64,000 bases of DNA, taken from Agrobacterium tumefaciens. GTDB taxonomy: Bacteria > Pseudomonadota > Alphaproteobacteria > Rhizobiales > Rhizobiaceae. Shown piece by piece: positions 39,713 through 49,797 of the stretch. Where the stretch lies: contig NZ_CP115841.1 of assembly GCF_013318015.2 (NCBI RefSeq), positions 1,054,001-1,118,000 on the forward strand, read 5' to 3'. Below the pieces are notes generated by a model. That model was not told where the DNA came from. It did no database searches and saw only the letters and a list, made by a program, of their open reading frames with translations. Made by a program: the position numbers and the translations under genes. How positions within the stretch are numbered: the stretch's first letter is position 1; each line of letters begins with the position of its first letter.

Positions 39713-40516
39713 CTAGCTGAATTCGAGCAGCAAGGGGCAATGATCCGAGACTTCTGGCTGTCTCACCACATCGAAATGATCGACCTGCACAACTGGGTTG
39801 ACCAGCATGTAATCTGCAAAACGGTTTTGTTTGGCATAATGCGAGGTGCACGTGTCTGTGAAACCACGTGTCGTGACGAGTTCGATGAGATCCAGTTCCT
39901 TCAATACCGTGAAGGTGTCGCTCTCAGGCAGAACATTAAAATCGCCGCACACGATGATCCGGTCACCATCCTCCGCGATGTCTTTGACGAGTTTCACGAG
40001 GCGTTTTGCCTGCATCAGACGGGCGGGAATATCGTGTTTACCGTTGGGGTCACGCAGCCCATGCATATGGGCGATGACGGCTGGCTGGCCGGTCGTGAAG
40101 TCGAAAACCCTGACAGCATGGCCCGTGCGCGAACGCGGGTGATCTCCGTATCCATTCGCAGAAAAGCAGCCGTGCACAAAACCTTGAGCCTGCGCAACAA
40201 TCGCGATGGATTTACGCACGAAAGTCGCCAGCCCCCATTGAGAGGGATATCGTGTCTCCCCGTGCCAGAGGTCACCCTGTGACGCCGGGCAAAAGATTGC
40301 CAGATGATCGGGTAGGGCTTCTTCGACATCGCGAAGAAAGTTCGCCCTTTGCGGCAGATCCCTACCGTCATCGCGATAGCTCAGCCAGTCCTCTTCGGCT
40401 GCCGGTGTATGCACCACTTCCTGCAAACATAGAATGTCGGGATCGGACGCGGAGATATAGGGAACAAGCTCGTCATGGAGCTTTCCGCCCCAACCATTCA
40501 GGCAAATCAAACGCAT
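39713..40516 (-). CDS. Endonuclease/exonuclease/phosphatase family protein
   Basis: The 267-residue protein has the metal-dependent EEP fold motifs: L-C-L-Q-E-V near residue 32, H-M-H-G-L-R-D near 150, G-D-F-N-V-L-P-E near 197, and a terminal S-D-H-C-P-L-L-L. Members hydrolyse phosphodiester or phosphomonoester bonds in DNA, lipids or inositol phosphates. There is no signal peptide, so a cytosolic role is likely. Substrate unknown. GGAG lies five bases before the ATG. Confidence 0.85.
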   Translation of the reverse strand: MRLICLNGWGGKLHDELVPYISASDPDILCLQEVVHTPAAEEDWLSYRDDGRDLPQRANFLRDVEEALPDHLAIFCPASQGDLWHGETRYPSQWGLATFVRKSIAIVAQAQGFVHGCFSANGYGDHPRSRTGHAVRVFDFTTGQPAVIAHMHGLRDPNGKHDIPARLMQAKRLVKLVKDIAEDGDRIIVCGDFNVLPESDTFTVLKELDLIELVTTRGFTDTCTSHYAKQNRFADYMLVNPVVQVDHFDVVRQPEVSDHCPLLLEFS

Positions 40517-40619
40517 TCAAACTCCATCACCGCTTAAATTGCAGCATCCGGTTTAGCATGGAACGGGTTACGATCAATCGCATGTGACGTGGTCGCCCGG
40601 TCTTGGGGCTTGTGTCCGG

Positions 40620-40650
40620 AACGAAAAAGGCCCGGATCGCTCCGGGCCTT
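40620..40650 (-). terminator. Terminator of the glycine cleavage operon
   Basis: On the minus strand AAGGCCCGGA-GCGA-TCCGGGCCTT is followed by TTTCGTT. It begins about 26 bases after the gcvP stop. Confidence 0.85.
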
Positions 40651-40675
40651 CATAAGTTCGTTCGTACCGATGCCT

Positions 40676-43540
40676 TTATTCGGCGGCCTCGGCATAAGCC
40701 TCCATCGGCGGGCAGGTGCAGATGAGGTTGCGGTCGCCATAGACATTGTCAATGCGGTTTACCGGCGACCAGTATTTGTCGATGCGGAAGGCGCCGGGCG
40801 GGAAGCAACCCTGTTCGCGGCTGTAAGGACGATCCCACTCGCCGACGAGATCTTCCACCGTGTGCGGCGCGTTCTTCAGCGGATTGTTGGTCTTGTCCGC
40901 ACGGCCTTCCTCGATGTCGCGGGCTTCCTCGCGGATCGCCAGCATGGCATCGCAGAAACGGTCGATTTCCGCCTTGGTCTCGGATTCCGTTGGCTCGATC
41001 ATCAGCGTGCCGGCAACCGGCCAGCTCATGGTCGGCGCATGGAAACCGCAGTCGACGAGGCGCTTTGCAACGTCGTCCACCGTCACGCCGCAGCTGTCTG
41101 CCAGCGGGCGGGTGTCGATGATGCACTCATGCGCCACTCGTCCCGTTTCGGACTTGTAGAGCACGTCGTAAGCGCCCTTCAGCCGTTCGGCGATGTAGTT
41201 GGCGTTGAGGATCGCAACCTTGGTCGCCTGCGTCAGCCCTTCGCCGCCCATCATCAGGCAGTAGCTCCAGGAAATCGGCAGGATCGACGGCGAGCCGAAG
41301 GGGGCAGCCGAAACCGCACCTTCACGACCGTCCGTCGTCGGATGGCCGGGAAGATAGGGAGCAAGATGCGCCTTGACGCCGATCGGCCCCATGCCCGGAC
41401 CGCCGCCGCCATGCGGGATGCAAAAGGTCTTGTGCAGGTTGAGGTGGCTGACGTCGGAACCGATATCGCCGGGACGGGCAAGACCAACCATGGCGTTCAT
41501 GTTGGCGCCGTCGAGATAGACCTGACCACCGTGTTTATGGGTGATCTCGCAAATCTCGCGAACCGTCTCCTCAAACACGCCATGGGTGGACGGATAGGTG
41601 ATCATGCAGCACGAGAGGTTTTCCGCATACTGCTCTGCTTTTGCTCGGAAATCGTCGATATCAATATCGCCATTTTCCCGCACTTTCACCGGCACCACTT
41701 TCATGCCGACCATCTGCGCGGAGGCTGGATTGGTGCCGTGCGCCGAGGTTGGAATGAGGCAAACGTCGCGATGTGCGCCGCCATTGGCGATGTGGTAGTT
41801 GCGGATGGTCAGGAGCCCCGCATATTCCCCTTGAGCGCCGGAATTCGGCTGCATGGAGAAGGCGTCGTAACCGGTGACCGAGCACAGCTTTTCCGAGAGG
41901 TCATCGATCATCTCCTTGTAGCCGAGCGCCTGATTGGCCGGCACGAAGGGATGGATGTCGGAAAATTCCGGCCATGTTATGGGCAGCATTTCCGCAGTTG
42001 CGTTCAGTTTCATGGTGCAGGAACCGAGCGGGATCATCGAGCGGTCGAGCGCGAGATCACGGTCCGAAAGACGGCGGATGTAACGGGTCATCTCGCTTTC
42101 GGCACGGTTCATGTGGAAGATCGGATGCGTCATGTACTGGCTGGTGCGCAGCAGTTCCTTCGGCAGGCGATATTCCAACTCGAAATCCGAGATCGAGAAA
42201 TTGCCGCCGAATGCGCGCCAGACCGCCTCAAGCGTCGCGGGACGCGTGCGCTCGTCAAGGCTCATGCCGATCTTGGTCGCGCCGACCTTGCGCAGGTTCA
42301 CACCTTCCGCAACGGCCGAGCGCAGGATGACGCCCTGCATATGGCCGACTTCGACGGTGATGGTGTCGAAGAAGGTTTCCGGCTCGATGACGTAGCCAAG
42401 CTTCTCCAGGCCCTTGGCCATCAAAACGGCTTTCTGGTGGGTCTGCTGGGCAATCGCCTTGATGCCCTGCGGGCCATGGAAAACGCCATACATCGACGCC
42501 ATGACTGCAAGCAGCACCTGCGCGGTGCAGATGTTGGAGGTAGCCTTCTCGCGGCGGATATGCTGCTCGCGGGTCTGCAGCGACAGACGATAGGCGCGAT
42601 TGCCGCGCGCATCGACTGAGACGCCGACCAGACGGCCAGGCATGGAGCGCTTATGTGCATCCTTGACGGACATGTAAGCCGCATGCGGACCACCATAGCC
42701 GACCGGAACGCCGAAACGCTGCGAGGTGCCGATGGCGATATCCGCACCCATTTCACCGGGTGACTTCAACAGCGTCAGCGCCAGAAGATCGGCGGCAACG
42801 GCAGCGATGGCACCCGTCTGGTGCAGGCGGGAAATCAGGCCCGAGAAATCGCTGACATGACCGTGGGTGCCCGGATACTGGAAGATCGCGCCGAACACGT
42901 CGACAGGATCGAGATCGGTAAAGGGATTACCAACGATCACCTTCCAGCCGAGTGGCGCCGCACGTGTCTCGATCAGCGCGATGGTCTGCGGATGGCAATT
43001 GGCATCGACGAAGAAGGCGGTTGCCTTGGACTTCGCGACGCGCTGGCACATCGCCATGGCTTCGGCAGCGGCGGTCGCTTCATCAAGCAGCGATGCATTG
43101 GCGACATCGAGGCCGGTCAGATCGCAGACCATGGTCTGGTAGTTCAGCAGCGCCTCAAGACGGCCCTGGCTGATTTCTGGCTGGTAAGGCGTATAGGCGG
43201 TGTACCAGGCCGGGTTTTCCAGAATGTTGCGCTGGATCACGGGCGGGGTGATTGTACCGTAATAGCCCTGGCCGATCAGCGAGGTCAGCACCTGGTTCTT
43301 GTTGGCCGTTTCGCGCAGGCGGTCGAGCGCCTCGCGTTCGGTCAGCGCTGCACCCCAGGTCAGCGGCACCTTCTGGCGGATGGGGGAGGGAACGGTGGCG
43401 TCGATCAGGGCATCGAGGCTCTTGTAGCCGATGACCTTCAGCATCTCCGCCATTTCCGACGGCGACGGCCCGATGTGACGCCGGTTGGCGAAATCATAGG
43501 GCTGATAGTCGGTGAAATGGAATTCCGTGGGCGTCGTCAT
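40676..43540 (-). CDS. gcvP: Glycine dehydrogenase (decarboxylating), P protein
   Basis: GcvP decarboxylates glycine with pyridoxal phosphate and passes the aminomethyl group to the lipoyl arm of GcvH. The 954-residue protein is the single-chain form made of two homologous halves. The PLP lysine is in [18 protein letters not shown]. The frame stays open upstream to 43711 but similarity starts at M-T-T-P-T-E at 43540, where the start shares one base with the gcvH stop. It is the last gene of gcvT-gcvH-gcvP. Confidence 0.97.
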   Translation of the reverse strand: MTTPTEFHFTDYQPYDFANRRHIGPSPSEMAEMLKVIGYKSLDALIDATVPSPIRQKVPLTWGAALTEREALDRLRETANKNQVLTSLIGQGYYGTITPPVIQRNILENPAWYTAYTPYQPEISQGRLEALLNYQTMVCDLTGLDVANASLLDEATAAAEAMAMCQRVAKSKATAFFVDANCHPQTIALIETRAAPLGWKVIVGNPFTDLDPVDVFGAIFQYPGTHGHVSDFSGLISRLHQTGAIAAVAADLLALTLLKSPGEMGADIAIGTSQRFGVPVGYGGPHAAYMSVKDAHKRSMPGRLVGVSVDARGNRAYRLSLQTREQHIRREKATSNICTAQVLLAVMASMYGVFHGPQGIKAIAQQTHQKAVLMAKGLEKLGYVIEPETFFDTITVEVGHMQGVILRSAVAEGVNLRKVGATKIGMSLDERTRPATLEAVWRAFGGNFSISDFELEYRLPKELLRTSQYMTHPIFHMNRAESEMTRYIRRLSDRDLALDRSMIPLGSCTMKLNATAEMLPITWPEFSDIHPFVPANQALGYKEMIDDLSEKLCSVTGYDAFSMQPNSGAQGEYAGLLTIRNYHIANGGAHRDVCLIPTSAHGTNPASAQMVGMKVVPVKVRENGDIDIDDFRAKAEQYAENLSCCMITYPSTHGVFEETVREICEITHKHGGQVYLDGANMNAMVGLARPGDIGSDVSHLNLHKTFCIPHGGGGPGMGPIGVKAHLAPYLPGHPTTDGREGAVSAAPFGSPSILPISWSYCLMMGGEGLTQATKVAILNANYIAERLKGAYDVLYKSETGRVAHECIIDTRPLADSCGVTVDDVAKRLVDCGFHAPTMSWPVAGTLMIEPTESETKAEIDRFCDAMLAIREEARDIEEGRADKTNNPLKNAPHTVEDLVGEWDRPYSREQGCFPPGAFRIDKYWSPVNRIDNVYGDRNLICTCPPMEAYAEAAE

Positions 43541-43902
43541 TACGCGATCAGCTCCTTGTAGGCTGCCTCGTCGAGCAGCGTATCGGCATCCGCGGCGTTG
43601 GAGAGCTTCAGCTTGAAGAACCAGCCGGCACCCTGCGGATCGGAATTGACCAGCGAGGGATCGTCGACGATGGCCTGGTTGATTTCCACCACTTCGCCAT
43701 CCAGCGGACAATAGACATCGGAAGCCGCCTTGACGGATTCAACGGTCGCCGCGTCGCCATTCTTGGAGAAGGTGGCGCCCACTTCCGGCAATTCGACGAA
43801 GACGAGGTCGCCAAGCTGTTCAGCGGCGTGGCTGGTAATGCCAACGGTGGCGATATCGCCTTCGAACTTCAGCCATTCGTGTTCTGCGGTAAATTTCAGC
43901 AT
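43540..43902 (-). CDS. gcvH: Glycine cleavage system H protein
   Basis: GcvH is the lipoylated shuttle between the P, T and L proteins. The 120-residue protein starts [10 protein letters not shown], and the lipoyl lysine is Lys58 in V-E-S-V-K-A-A-S-D. The start at 43902 has GGAGAGA upstream. LpdA and LipA, also encoded in this window, would supply the L protein and lipoylation. Confidence 0.97.
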   Translation of the reverse strand: MLKFTAEHEWLKFEGDIATVGITSHAAEQLGDLVFVELPEVGATFSKNGDAATVESVKAASDVYCPLDGEVVEINQAIVDDPSLVNSDPQGAGWFFKLKLSNAADADTLLDEAAYKELIA

Positions 43903-43930
43903 CGTATTCTCTCCGGAGATGGGATGAAGA

Positions 43931-45070
43931 TTATCGTTTGTAGGTAGGCTTGATGAAGGGCAGGGCAGCGACGGTGACGGGCAGATATTTGCCGCGCACT
44001 TCCGCAAAGATCGCCGTGCCGGGAGCAGTATGGGCCGCAGGGACGTAACCCATGGCAACGGGACCTTCGACCGACGGACCGAAGCCGCCGGAAGTCACTT
44101 CGCCGATTTCCGTCTTGCCTTCGGCATCCGCGAAAAGCTTGGAATGACCGCGCACCGGTGCCTTGCCCTCTGGCTTCAGGCCGACGCGACGACGCGATGT
44201 GCCGTCCTTGAGTTCACCGAGAATACGCTCTGCCCCAGGGAAACCGCCTTCGCGATCACCACCGGCGCGGCGCGCCTTCTGGATCGCCCATTCAAGCGAG
44301 GCTTCGATGGGGGAGGTCGTTGTATCGATATCGTTGCCGTAGAGACAAAGGCCAGCTTCAAGACGCAGGCTATCGCGCGCTCCAAGCCCGATCGGCTCGC
44401 AATCAGGGTGCTCAAGCAGGGCCTTGGCGATCTCTTCCGCCTTTTCGGCAGGCACGGAGATTTCAAAACCATCCTCGCCGGAATAACCGGAACGGGAAAC
44501 GATGCAGGGAACGTCGTGCAGCGGAACTTCCAGCACGTCCATGAACTTCATTTCGGAAACACCGGCCCAAAGCTCGGCCAGAACCGCTTCCGCGCGTGGC
44601 CCCTGAAGCGCAATCAGCGCTCGATCATCGAGAAGGGTAATGTCGCAAGTGTCAGAAAGATGCGCCTTCATATGGGCGACATCAGCGTCCTTGCACGCCG
44701 CGTTGACGACGACGAAAAGGTGATCGCCACGATTCGTGATCATCAGATCATCGAGGATGCAGCCGTTTTCATCGGTGAAGAAACCGTAACGCTGGCGGCC
44801 TTCCTTTAGGCCGAGAATGTCAACCGGCACCAGTTTTTCAAGCGCGATTGCAGCGTCGGCATTGTTGCCCGACTTCGCCTTCACGATAACCTGGCCCATG
44901 TGGGACACGTCGAAGAGGCCAGCAGAGGTACGGGTCTGAAGATGTTCCTTCAGCACGCCCGCCGGATATTGTACCGGCATGTCGTAACCGGCGAAAGGCA
45001 CCATGCGGGCGCCAAGGGAAACATGCAGGGAATGGAGCGGCGTGATTTTAAGCTCGGCGGTATCGTCCAA
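43931..45070 (-). CDS. gcvT: Glycine cleavage system T protein (aminomethyltransferase)
   Basis: GcvT transfers the methylene group from GcvH to tetrahydrofolate and releases ammonia. The 379-residue protein shows [25 protein letters not shown] and the folate-binding region [11 protein letters not shown]. The start is TTG at 45070 with GGAGG about six bases upstream; no ATG fits the conserved N-terminus. It is the first gene of the operon and lies about 70 bases after a tandem glycine riboswitch. Confidence 0.96.
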   Translation of the reverse strand: MDDTAELKITPLHSLHVSLGARMVPFAGYDMPVQYPAGVLKEHLQTRTSAGLFDVSHMGQVIVKAKSGNNADAAIALEKLVPVDILGLKEGRQRYGFFTDENGCILDDLMITNRGDHLFVVVNAACKDADVAHMKAHLSDTCDITLLDDRALIALQGPRAEAVLAELWAGVSEMKFMDVLEVPLHDVPCIVSRSGYSGEDGFEISVPAEKAEEIAKALLEHPDCEPIGLGARDSLRLEAGLCLYGNDIDTTTSPIEASLEWAIQKARRAGGDREGGFPGAERILGELKDGTSRRRVGLKPEGKAPVRGHSKLFADAEGKTEIGEVTSGGFGPSVEGPVAMGYVPAAHTAPGTAIFAEVRGKYLPVTVAALPFIKPTYKR

Positions 45071-45136
45071 GGACGCCTCCAGGGTTGCGCGAAAGATCGC
45101 GCGGGCTCAGGTCATGACGCGAAAAACGCGCCGGGT

Positions 45137-45302
45137 TCAAGAGCCCCCTCTGTCCTTGTCGCCTGAGATTGTTATCCCTTCGGCGAGCCGTCCTTATGAA
45201 AGGTGGCTTCTCTCCAGAGTTCCGTCGTCACCGGTGGTCCTTTTGCCTGAGAGTTTCCGGGGCGGTTGCTCCTTCGGCACCGCAATGAAGCGGTTTCTCC
45301 CA
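45137..45302 (-). promoter_or_regulatory. Tandem glycine riboswitch
   Basis: On the minus strand the first aptamer shows GGTGCCGAAGGAGCAA, then CTCTCAGGCAAAAGGACC and a closing CTCTGGAGAG. The second shows GCTCGCCGAAGGGA, then ATCTCAGGCGACAAGGAC. These are the conserved cores of the glycine riboswitch, in the known two-aptamer layout and directly upstream of gcvT. Glycine binding should turn on the cleavage genes. Confidence 0.93.
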
Positions 45303-45436
45303 ACGATGATGCGAGGCTCATTATCTTCGAAGCCCGGTCATTGGCAAGGACGAAATGACGCATCTGAACAGATTTTTGCTCCATCTGCGCCATCGCTGGC
45401 TAGATACACGGCGAGTTCCATGCACGAAGCGTGCCG

Positions 45437-45622
45437 TCAGTCTGATTTTTTCTCCGGCAGACCCTTGCGCTTTGTCGACGCCAGTTCATCAAGTTCCTTT
45501 TCTGTCATGGACTTCTCCATGCTTTTTGAAGCACCTTGTAAACTGGATTTCTTGACTTCACCGCGTTTGGCGGCCAGCGCCGCACCTGCGGCTTTCTGCT
45601 GGGCTTTCGATTTGGCTGGCAT
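45437..45622 (-). CDS. DUF3008 family small basic protein
   Basis: The 61-residue protein reads M-P-A-K-S-K-A-Q-Q-K-A-A-G-A-A-L-A-A-K-R-G, the hallmark of the DUF3008 family, and ends in a Lys-rich tail. It is highly charged and probably disordered or helical. Its function is unknown. AGGAG lies eight or nine bases before the ATG at 45622. The frame extends further upstream, but that part is out of character and has no similarity that I know. Confidence 0.85.
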   Translation of the reverse strand: MPAKSKAQQKAAGAALAAKRGEVKKSSLQGASKSMEKSMTEKELDELASTKRKGLPEKKSD

Positions 45623-45753
45623 GTCGGTACTCCTTCCGAAACGATCCGTATTGGAAAGGAAATGCCGCCCTGTATCGATTGTTCCTTTGAGCGATTGGGC
45701 CTGCGGCAAATTTCCCCTTTGAAATCGGAAGGAAAGAGGGGTATCGCCAGAAG

Positions 45754-46176
45754 ATGGACGCAAATCGAAAACGACCGCTGACAAGGGTGGAGAAAATGCT
45801 TCGCATTTTCTGCGCGCTTTTGATGTTGTCGCTTGGTTTTGCCCACAAGCCCGCGCTCGCCGCGGCACCTGCCGTTCTTCTGGATGAGAGTTACCGGCTG
45901 CCGGACGGCACCTTTGCCGAAATCTGCCTTGGCCACAGCGGCGGGGTAAATGCCTCGCACCCCAATGACGGCCCCGCCCATTCAAGCGATGCGATCCTGT
46001 TTTGCGAGGCCTGCCTGCTGGCCTCGTCCATTCTCTTGCCGGTGCCCGATGCGGCCGGCTGGCTGAGGACGGAATTCGCCTGGCTCGACAATCGCCTGAC
46101 CGCGGAATGGGGCTTTCACTCGGTCCAGACGATCCGCAAACCGTCCGCACGCGGCCCGCCATCCCTGTCCGCCTGA
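45754..46176 (+). CDS. DUF2946-like exported protein, probable copper-cluster member
   Basis: This frame encodes 140 residues: a basic N-terminus (N-R-K-R-P), a hydrophobic signal core (F-C-A-L-L-M-L-S-L-G-F-A), and a short mature part. H-S-G-G, H-P-N-D-G-P-A-H-S and C-E-A-C-L-L-A are possible metal ligands and resemble DUF2946 proteins. A second ATG at 45796 would give a shorter signal peptide. The next gene, a YcnI-PCuAC fusion, starts 88 bases later, so a role in periplasmic copper handling is inferred from context. Confidence 0.6.
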   Translation: MDANRKRPLTRVEKMLRIFCALLMLSLGFAHKPALAAAPAVLLDESYRLPDGTFAEICLGHSGGVNASHPNDGPAHSSDAILFCEACLLASSILLPVPDAAGWLRTEFAWLDNRLTAEWGFHSVQTIRKPSARGPPSLSA

Positions 46177-46264
46177 CCTCTTCGTTTCACAGGATCATCG
46201 CCGCCGGGTGGCGGCACGGAGCAGCTGCCCGGGCCAATGGCGCCGCAGTCGCAAGGACAAACAA

Positions 46265-47254
46265 ATGAAAACCACCAAGATCATCACCTGCACCCTGTTC
46301 GTCGCCTCCGTCTCGACGGCGCAGGCCTTCGCCCATACGACCTTCGTTGACGGTTCGGCCGAACAGGAAAGCACCATCGTTGCCGCACTTCAGGTGCCGC
46401 ATGGCTGCGATGGCGGACTTGCCACCACAGAAGTGCAGATCAAGCTGCCGGAAGGCTTCATCACTGCCAAGCCGCAGCCCAAGGCCGGTTGGGACCTTGA
46501 GGTCATCAAGGGCGACTATCAGAAAGCCTACAAGAACCACGGAAAGGACATCAAAAGCGGCGCGGTCGAAATCCGCTGGAAGGGCGGCAATCTGCCGGAT
46601 GAATTCTATGACACCTTTGCCGTTCAGGGAAAAATCTCCGGCATAGAGGCCGGGCAGGACCTTCCCTTCAAGGTGACGCAGCTTTGCGGCGACAAAGGCA
46701 AGGTTTCCTGGGACGAGGTGGCGGCCGCAGGCGTCGATCCGCATTCGTTGAAAAGCCCGGCGCCGACCATCCGCGTTACCGCAAAAGCCCATGCCGGCGG
46801 GCATGACCATTCCGCTATGGCCATGGATATGGATATGGACGTGGTGAAGGCTGGCAGTCTCGAGCTCTCGGCTGGCGCGACAAAGGCCATGCTGCCCGGT
46901 CAGCCCGTGGGCGGCGGTTATGTGACGATCAAGAATACCGGTTCCAGCGACGACAAGCTGATCGGCGTCGAATCCTCCGCCGCCGGCCGTGCGGAAATTC
47001 ACGAAATGGCCATGGTCAACGACGTCATGAAGATGCGCAAGCTGGATGACGGCATCGTCATTCCCGCCGGCGAGACAGTGGAGCTGAAGCCCGGCGGCCT
47101 GCACATGATGTTCTTCAACGTGAAGAAGCCGTTCGCCGAAGGCGACAAGGTGCCGGTGACGCTGATCTTTGAAAAGGCTGGCAAGGTCGAGATTGTGCTT
47201 TCCGCAGGCTCGGCCAAGGGTGGTGACGACAAGAACGCTCACCAGCACAACTGA
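46265..47254 (+). CDS. YcnI (DUF1775)-PCuAC fusion, periplasmic copper chaperone
   Basis: The 329-residue protein has a signal peptide ending A-F-A, so the mature chain begins with His (H-T-T-F-V), the N-terminal copper ligand of YcnI-type domains. The DUF1775 domain covers about 23-170. A His/Met-rich linker (G-G-H-D-H-S-A-M-A-M-D-M-D-M-D) leads to a PCuAC domain at about 195-315, with I-H-E-M-A-M, a following Met, and L-H-M-M-F. PCuAC chaperones deliver Cu(I) to cytochrome oxidase. Two copper modules in one chain suggest handling of both oxidation states or local transfer. AAGGA precedes the ATG at 46265. Confidence 0.88.
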   Translation: MKTTKIITCTLFVASVSTAQAFAHTTFVDGSAEQESTIVAALQVPHGCDGGLATTEVQIKLPEGFITAKPQPKAGWDLEVIKGDYQKAYKNHGKDIKSGAVEIRWKGGNLPDEFYDTFAVQGKISGIEAGQDLPFKVTQLCGDKGKVSWDEVAAAGVDPHSLKSPAPTIRVTAKAHAGGHDHSAMAMDMDMDVVKAGSLELSAGATKAMLPGQPVGGGYVTIKNTGSSDDKLIGVESSAAGRAEIHEMAMVNDVMKMRKLDDGIVIPAGETVELKPGGLHMMFFNVKKPFAEGDKVPVTLIFEKAGKVEIVLSAGSAKGGDDKNAHQHN

Positions 47255-47256
47255 CG

Positions 47257-47299
47257 CAAAAAAGAGGCTGCCGGAACGCAATACTCATCCGGCAGCCTC
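47257..47299 (-). terminator. Terminator shared by the copper genes
   Basis: GAGGCTGCCGG and CCGGCAGCCTC form an eleven-pair stem. On the minus strand it ends in TTTTTT, serving the cupredoxin gene; the stem may also stop the plus-strand fusion gene that ends at 47254. Confidence 0.8.
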
Positions 47300-47316
47300 A
47301 GCTTGTTCGACCAATA

Positions 47317-47745
47317 TTATTTTGTAACAGTCAGCTTGGCCTGCATACCCGCTTCGTAGTGACCTTTTATGTTGCATAAGAGGAGATATGTGCCGGGCGT
47401 AAGCTTTGCCTTGAGCTGACCATCGCCGCCGGGCTTCAGGTCGGCCACTTCGCCAAGACTTTTAAGCTGTTTTTCATCGACACGGTGTTTCGCGGTATTG
47501 AGCGGTATTTTTTCGTCTGCAGACTTCAGCTTGACGAGCACCATTTCGTGCTGCTCGCTCATGGCATCGTTATGCACATGAAACACGGCTTCACCGGCTT
47601 TGACCGTCGTCTGGTCCATAACGAGTGTCATTGGTCCGCCACCTTCACCGCCTTCGGTGACCTTGATGGTCGTGGCCGCGAAAGCCGGCGCCGAAACAAG
47701 GAGCGCGATCGTGGTGGCTGTGACGTGACGGGCAATAGAAATCAT
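47317..47745 (-). CDS. Cupredoxin-like exported protein
   Basis: The 142-residue protein has a signal peptide cleaved after A-F-A and a plastocyanin-like beta-sandwich. The likely type-1 copper ligands are His in S-E-Q-H-E-M and Cys, His and Met in C-N-I-K-G-H-Y-E-A-G-M. The Cys-x4-His-x4-Met spacing fits a blue copper centre. It would bind or carry copper or electrons in the periplasm. It is convergent with the YcnI-PCuAC gene. AGGAGGAAG-type ribosome-binding bases precede the start. Confidence 0.85.
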   Translation of the reverse strand: MISIARHVTATTIALLVSAPAFAATTIKVTEGGEGGGPMTLVMDQTTVKAGEAVFHVHNDAMSEQHEMVLVKLKSADEKIPLNTAKHRVDEKQLKSLGEVADLKPGGDGQLKAKLTPGTYLLLCNIKGHYEAGMQAKLTVTK

Positions 47746-47864
47746 GATCTTCCTCCAGTTGGTACCGAAGGACTAAAATTTGAATCTGACAACAACCTGA
47801 ACGCGCAAAATGCGCACCAAAAAACTTACAAATCGATTTAATAAGTATGGATATCAAATTGGTA

Positions 47865-48155
47865 TTATAAGTTTTTATTGGATTGGTTTTCCTCGTAGGC
47901 CTGCACGGCCTGATCGAGTGTTGTCTGGGGGGCGTTGCGATGGCTGGCGCTTGTCAGGAAATAGAGGGTCAAGGCCGGCGGCTTGATGGCGGTGAGCAAG
48001 GCTCTCAACTGGAAATCGTCTCCCTGTTCGGCCTTGCGCGCCAATTCGTGAATGGCTTCCTCAACCTCGCTTCTGCGCGATACACGCTGCGACGGCTTCA
48101 CGGCCTCCAGTGCGTAGGCCGCAGTGTTTGCAGAAACGGAAAGAACCTGTGTCAT
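47865..48155 (-). CDS. Hypothetical protein, 96 residues
   Basis: The ATG at 48155 has GGAGG four or five bases upstream, which fixes the start. The protein is soluble. Residues 25-50 form a charged helix (R-R-S-E-V-E-E-A-I-H-E-L-A-R-K-A-E). The centre holds L-T-A-I-K-P-P-A-L-T-L-Y-F-L-T. I do not recognise a family. It is divergent from crcB. Confidence 0.6.
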   Translation of the reverse strand: MTQVLSVSANTAAYALEAVKPSQRVSRRSEVEEAIHELARKAEQGDDFQLRALLTAIKPPALTLYFLTSASHRNAPQTTLDQAVQAYEENQSNKNL

Positions 48156-48357
48156 CCAACCTCCGGCCATCCTTCGCCGACCCGTAAAACCGCAGATTAG
48201 CAGCTGCGTCTTGTTGGAAGCCTAAATCGCGGACGTGCAATTTAATCGAGTTTTAATCGAAAAAAGGTCGGGACGAGGGGGTTTCACCACCCGTGGCTAT
48301 GTTCTAGAAAACGTCTTCAACAGACCCGTCGGGTATTTCTCCGGAGACATTCCCCAA

Positions 48358-48735
48358 ATGCTGAATATCGCTCTTGTCGCAGCAGGCGGCGCAATCGGTT
48401 CGGTTTTCCGCTATCTCGTGGGTCTGTTGAGTGTGCGCCTTGTGGGTATGACTTTCCCTTGGGGAACGCTGGCGGTGAATGTGGTCGGATCCTTTCTCAT
48501 CGGTTTCCTGGTTGAGCTTGTTGCAAGGCGGCTGAACGCGTCCATGGAGATGCGTCTGTTTCTGGTCACCGGCGTTCTCGGTGGCTTCACCACCTTTTCG
48601 TCCTTCTCGCTGGATGCGGTAGCGCTTTTCGAACGCGGCGCGCTCGGCCTTTCAGCGGTTTACATCACGGCAAGCCTGGTGGTTTCCATCGCGGCGGTTT
48701 TCGCCGGGCTGGCCTTGGGCCGCAGTTTGTTCTAA
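48358..48735 (+). CDS. crcB: Fluoride ion channel CrcB
   Basis: The 125-residue protein has four membrane helices and the Fluc/CrcB motifs G-G-A-I-G-S-V-F-R-Y, W-G-T-L-A-V-N-V-V-G-S-F and G-G-F-T-T-F-S-S-F-S. It exports fluoride as a dual-topology dimer. The frame is open upstream to 48235 but the ATG at 48358 begins the first helix. I looked for a fluoride riboswitch upstream and did not see one. Confidence 0.93.
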   Translation: MLNIALVAAGGAIGSVFRYLVGLLSVRLVGMTFPWGTLAVNVVGSFLIGFLVELVARRLNASMEMRLFLVTGVLGGFTTFSSFSLDAVALFERGALGLSAVYITASLVVSIAAVFAGLALGRSLF

Positions 48736-48801
48736 AGGCTTGCTCCAAACGGTGCGCCGGATAACAGGGCGCGCGATCAAGACAGAGAGACTGGAAATTT
48801 C

Positions 48802-49791
48802 ATGGCAGGTATCGAGCATATCAAGGTCGAGGCCGACGAGGCCGGTATGCGCCTCGATCGCTGGTTCAAGATTCACTATCCGGGTCTGGGGTTCGGGCAG
48901 CTGCAAAAGCTTCTGCGCTCAGGACAGGTGCGTGTGGACGGCGGCCGGGTGAAGACGGACGCACGGGTGCAGCCGGGACAGATGGTGCGTGTGCCGCCTG
49001 TTGATTCCGACCTCAAGGTCAAAAGCGGACCGATCGGATCCAGGGACCTCAAACATTCGGCAGACGGCGAACTTCTGGCGCGCATGCTGCTGCATGAGGA
49101 CGACAAGGTTCTGGTGTTCAACAAGCCGGCCGGCATTGCCGTTCAGGGCGGATCGGGTGTCAACCGTCACATCGACGGGCTTCTGGAAGCGTGGACCAGC
49201 CCGAAGGGCGAAAAGCCGCGTCTGGTGCACCGTCTGGACCGTGACACGTCGGGCGTGCTGGTGGTGGCCCGCACCCGAGGTGCTGCACAGAAGCTGACGG
49301 CCGCTTTCCGCGAGCGCGATACCAAGAAGACCTATTGGGCGCTGGTTCGCGGCGTACCACGCAAGCATCAGGACAAGATTTCCACCTGGCTGGTCAAGGA
49401 ACAGACCCCCGACGGCGACCGCATGCGCATTGCCAAGCACGGCGAAGAGGGGGCAGATCACGCCATTTCCTACTACCGTGTTATCGATACCGCTGCGCAG
49501 AACCTCGCCTGGCTGGAAATGGAGCCCTATACCGGCCGTACCCACCAGCTGCGCGTTCACGCACTGCATATGGGGCACCCGATCATCGGCGATCCGAAAT
49601 ATTACATCGATGATCCGAACTGGGATTTTCCGGGCGGTGTACAAAAGCGTCTGCACCTGCATGCACGCCATATCGACATTCCGCACCCGAATGGCGGCCG
49701 GCTTCGCGTCAGCGCGCCTTTGCCACCGCATATGGTACAGACTTGGAACCTGCTCGGCCTCGACGTGGCCGATGGCGACAGGGAAGGCTGA
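48802..49791 (+). CDS. RluA-family rRNA pseudouridine synthase
   Basis: The 329-residue enzyme has an N-terminal S4 RNA-binding domain (about 12-65; R-L-D-R-W-F-K, then L-R-S-G-Q-V-R-V-D-G) and the catalytic domain with Asp in H-R-L-D-R-D-T-S-G. The Y-T-G-R-T-H-Q-L-R-V-H motif follows. The layout matches RluC/RluD-type enzymes, and by order crcB-rluC is common in rhizobia. The exact rRNA positions cannot be assigned. The next gene starts six bases after the stop. Confidence 0.93.
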   Translation: MAGIEHIKVEADEAGMRLDRWFKIHYPGLGFGQLQKLLRSGQVRVDGGRVKTDARVQPGQMVRVPPVDSDLKVKSGPIGSRDLKHSADGELLARMLLHEDDKVLVFNKPAGIAVQGGSGVNRHIDGLLEAWTSPKGEKPRLVHRLDRDTSGVLVVARTRGAAQKLTAAFRERDTKKTYWALVRGVPRKHQDKISTWLVKEQTPDGDRMRIAKHGEEGADHAISYYRVIDTAAQNLAWLEMEPYTGRTHQLRVHALHMGHPIIGDPKYYIDDPNWDFPGGVQKRLHLHARHIDIPHPNGGRLRVSAPLPPHMVQTWNLLGLDVADGDREG

Positions 49792-49797
49792 TATCAG

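Noticed and set aside
40589..42619. 676-codon open frame opposite gcvP
   Set aside because: Antisense of a well-conserved gene; the composition reflects codon bias on the other strand.
48156..48357. Possible fluoride riboswitch before crcB
   Set aside because: The conserved GGNGATGG and following core words were not found upstream of the crcB start.
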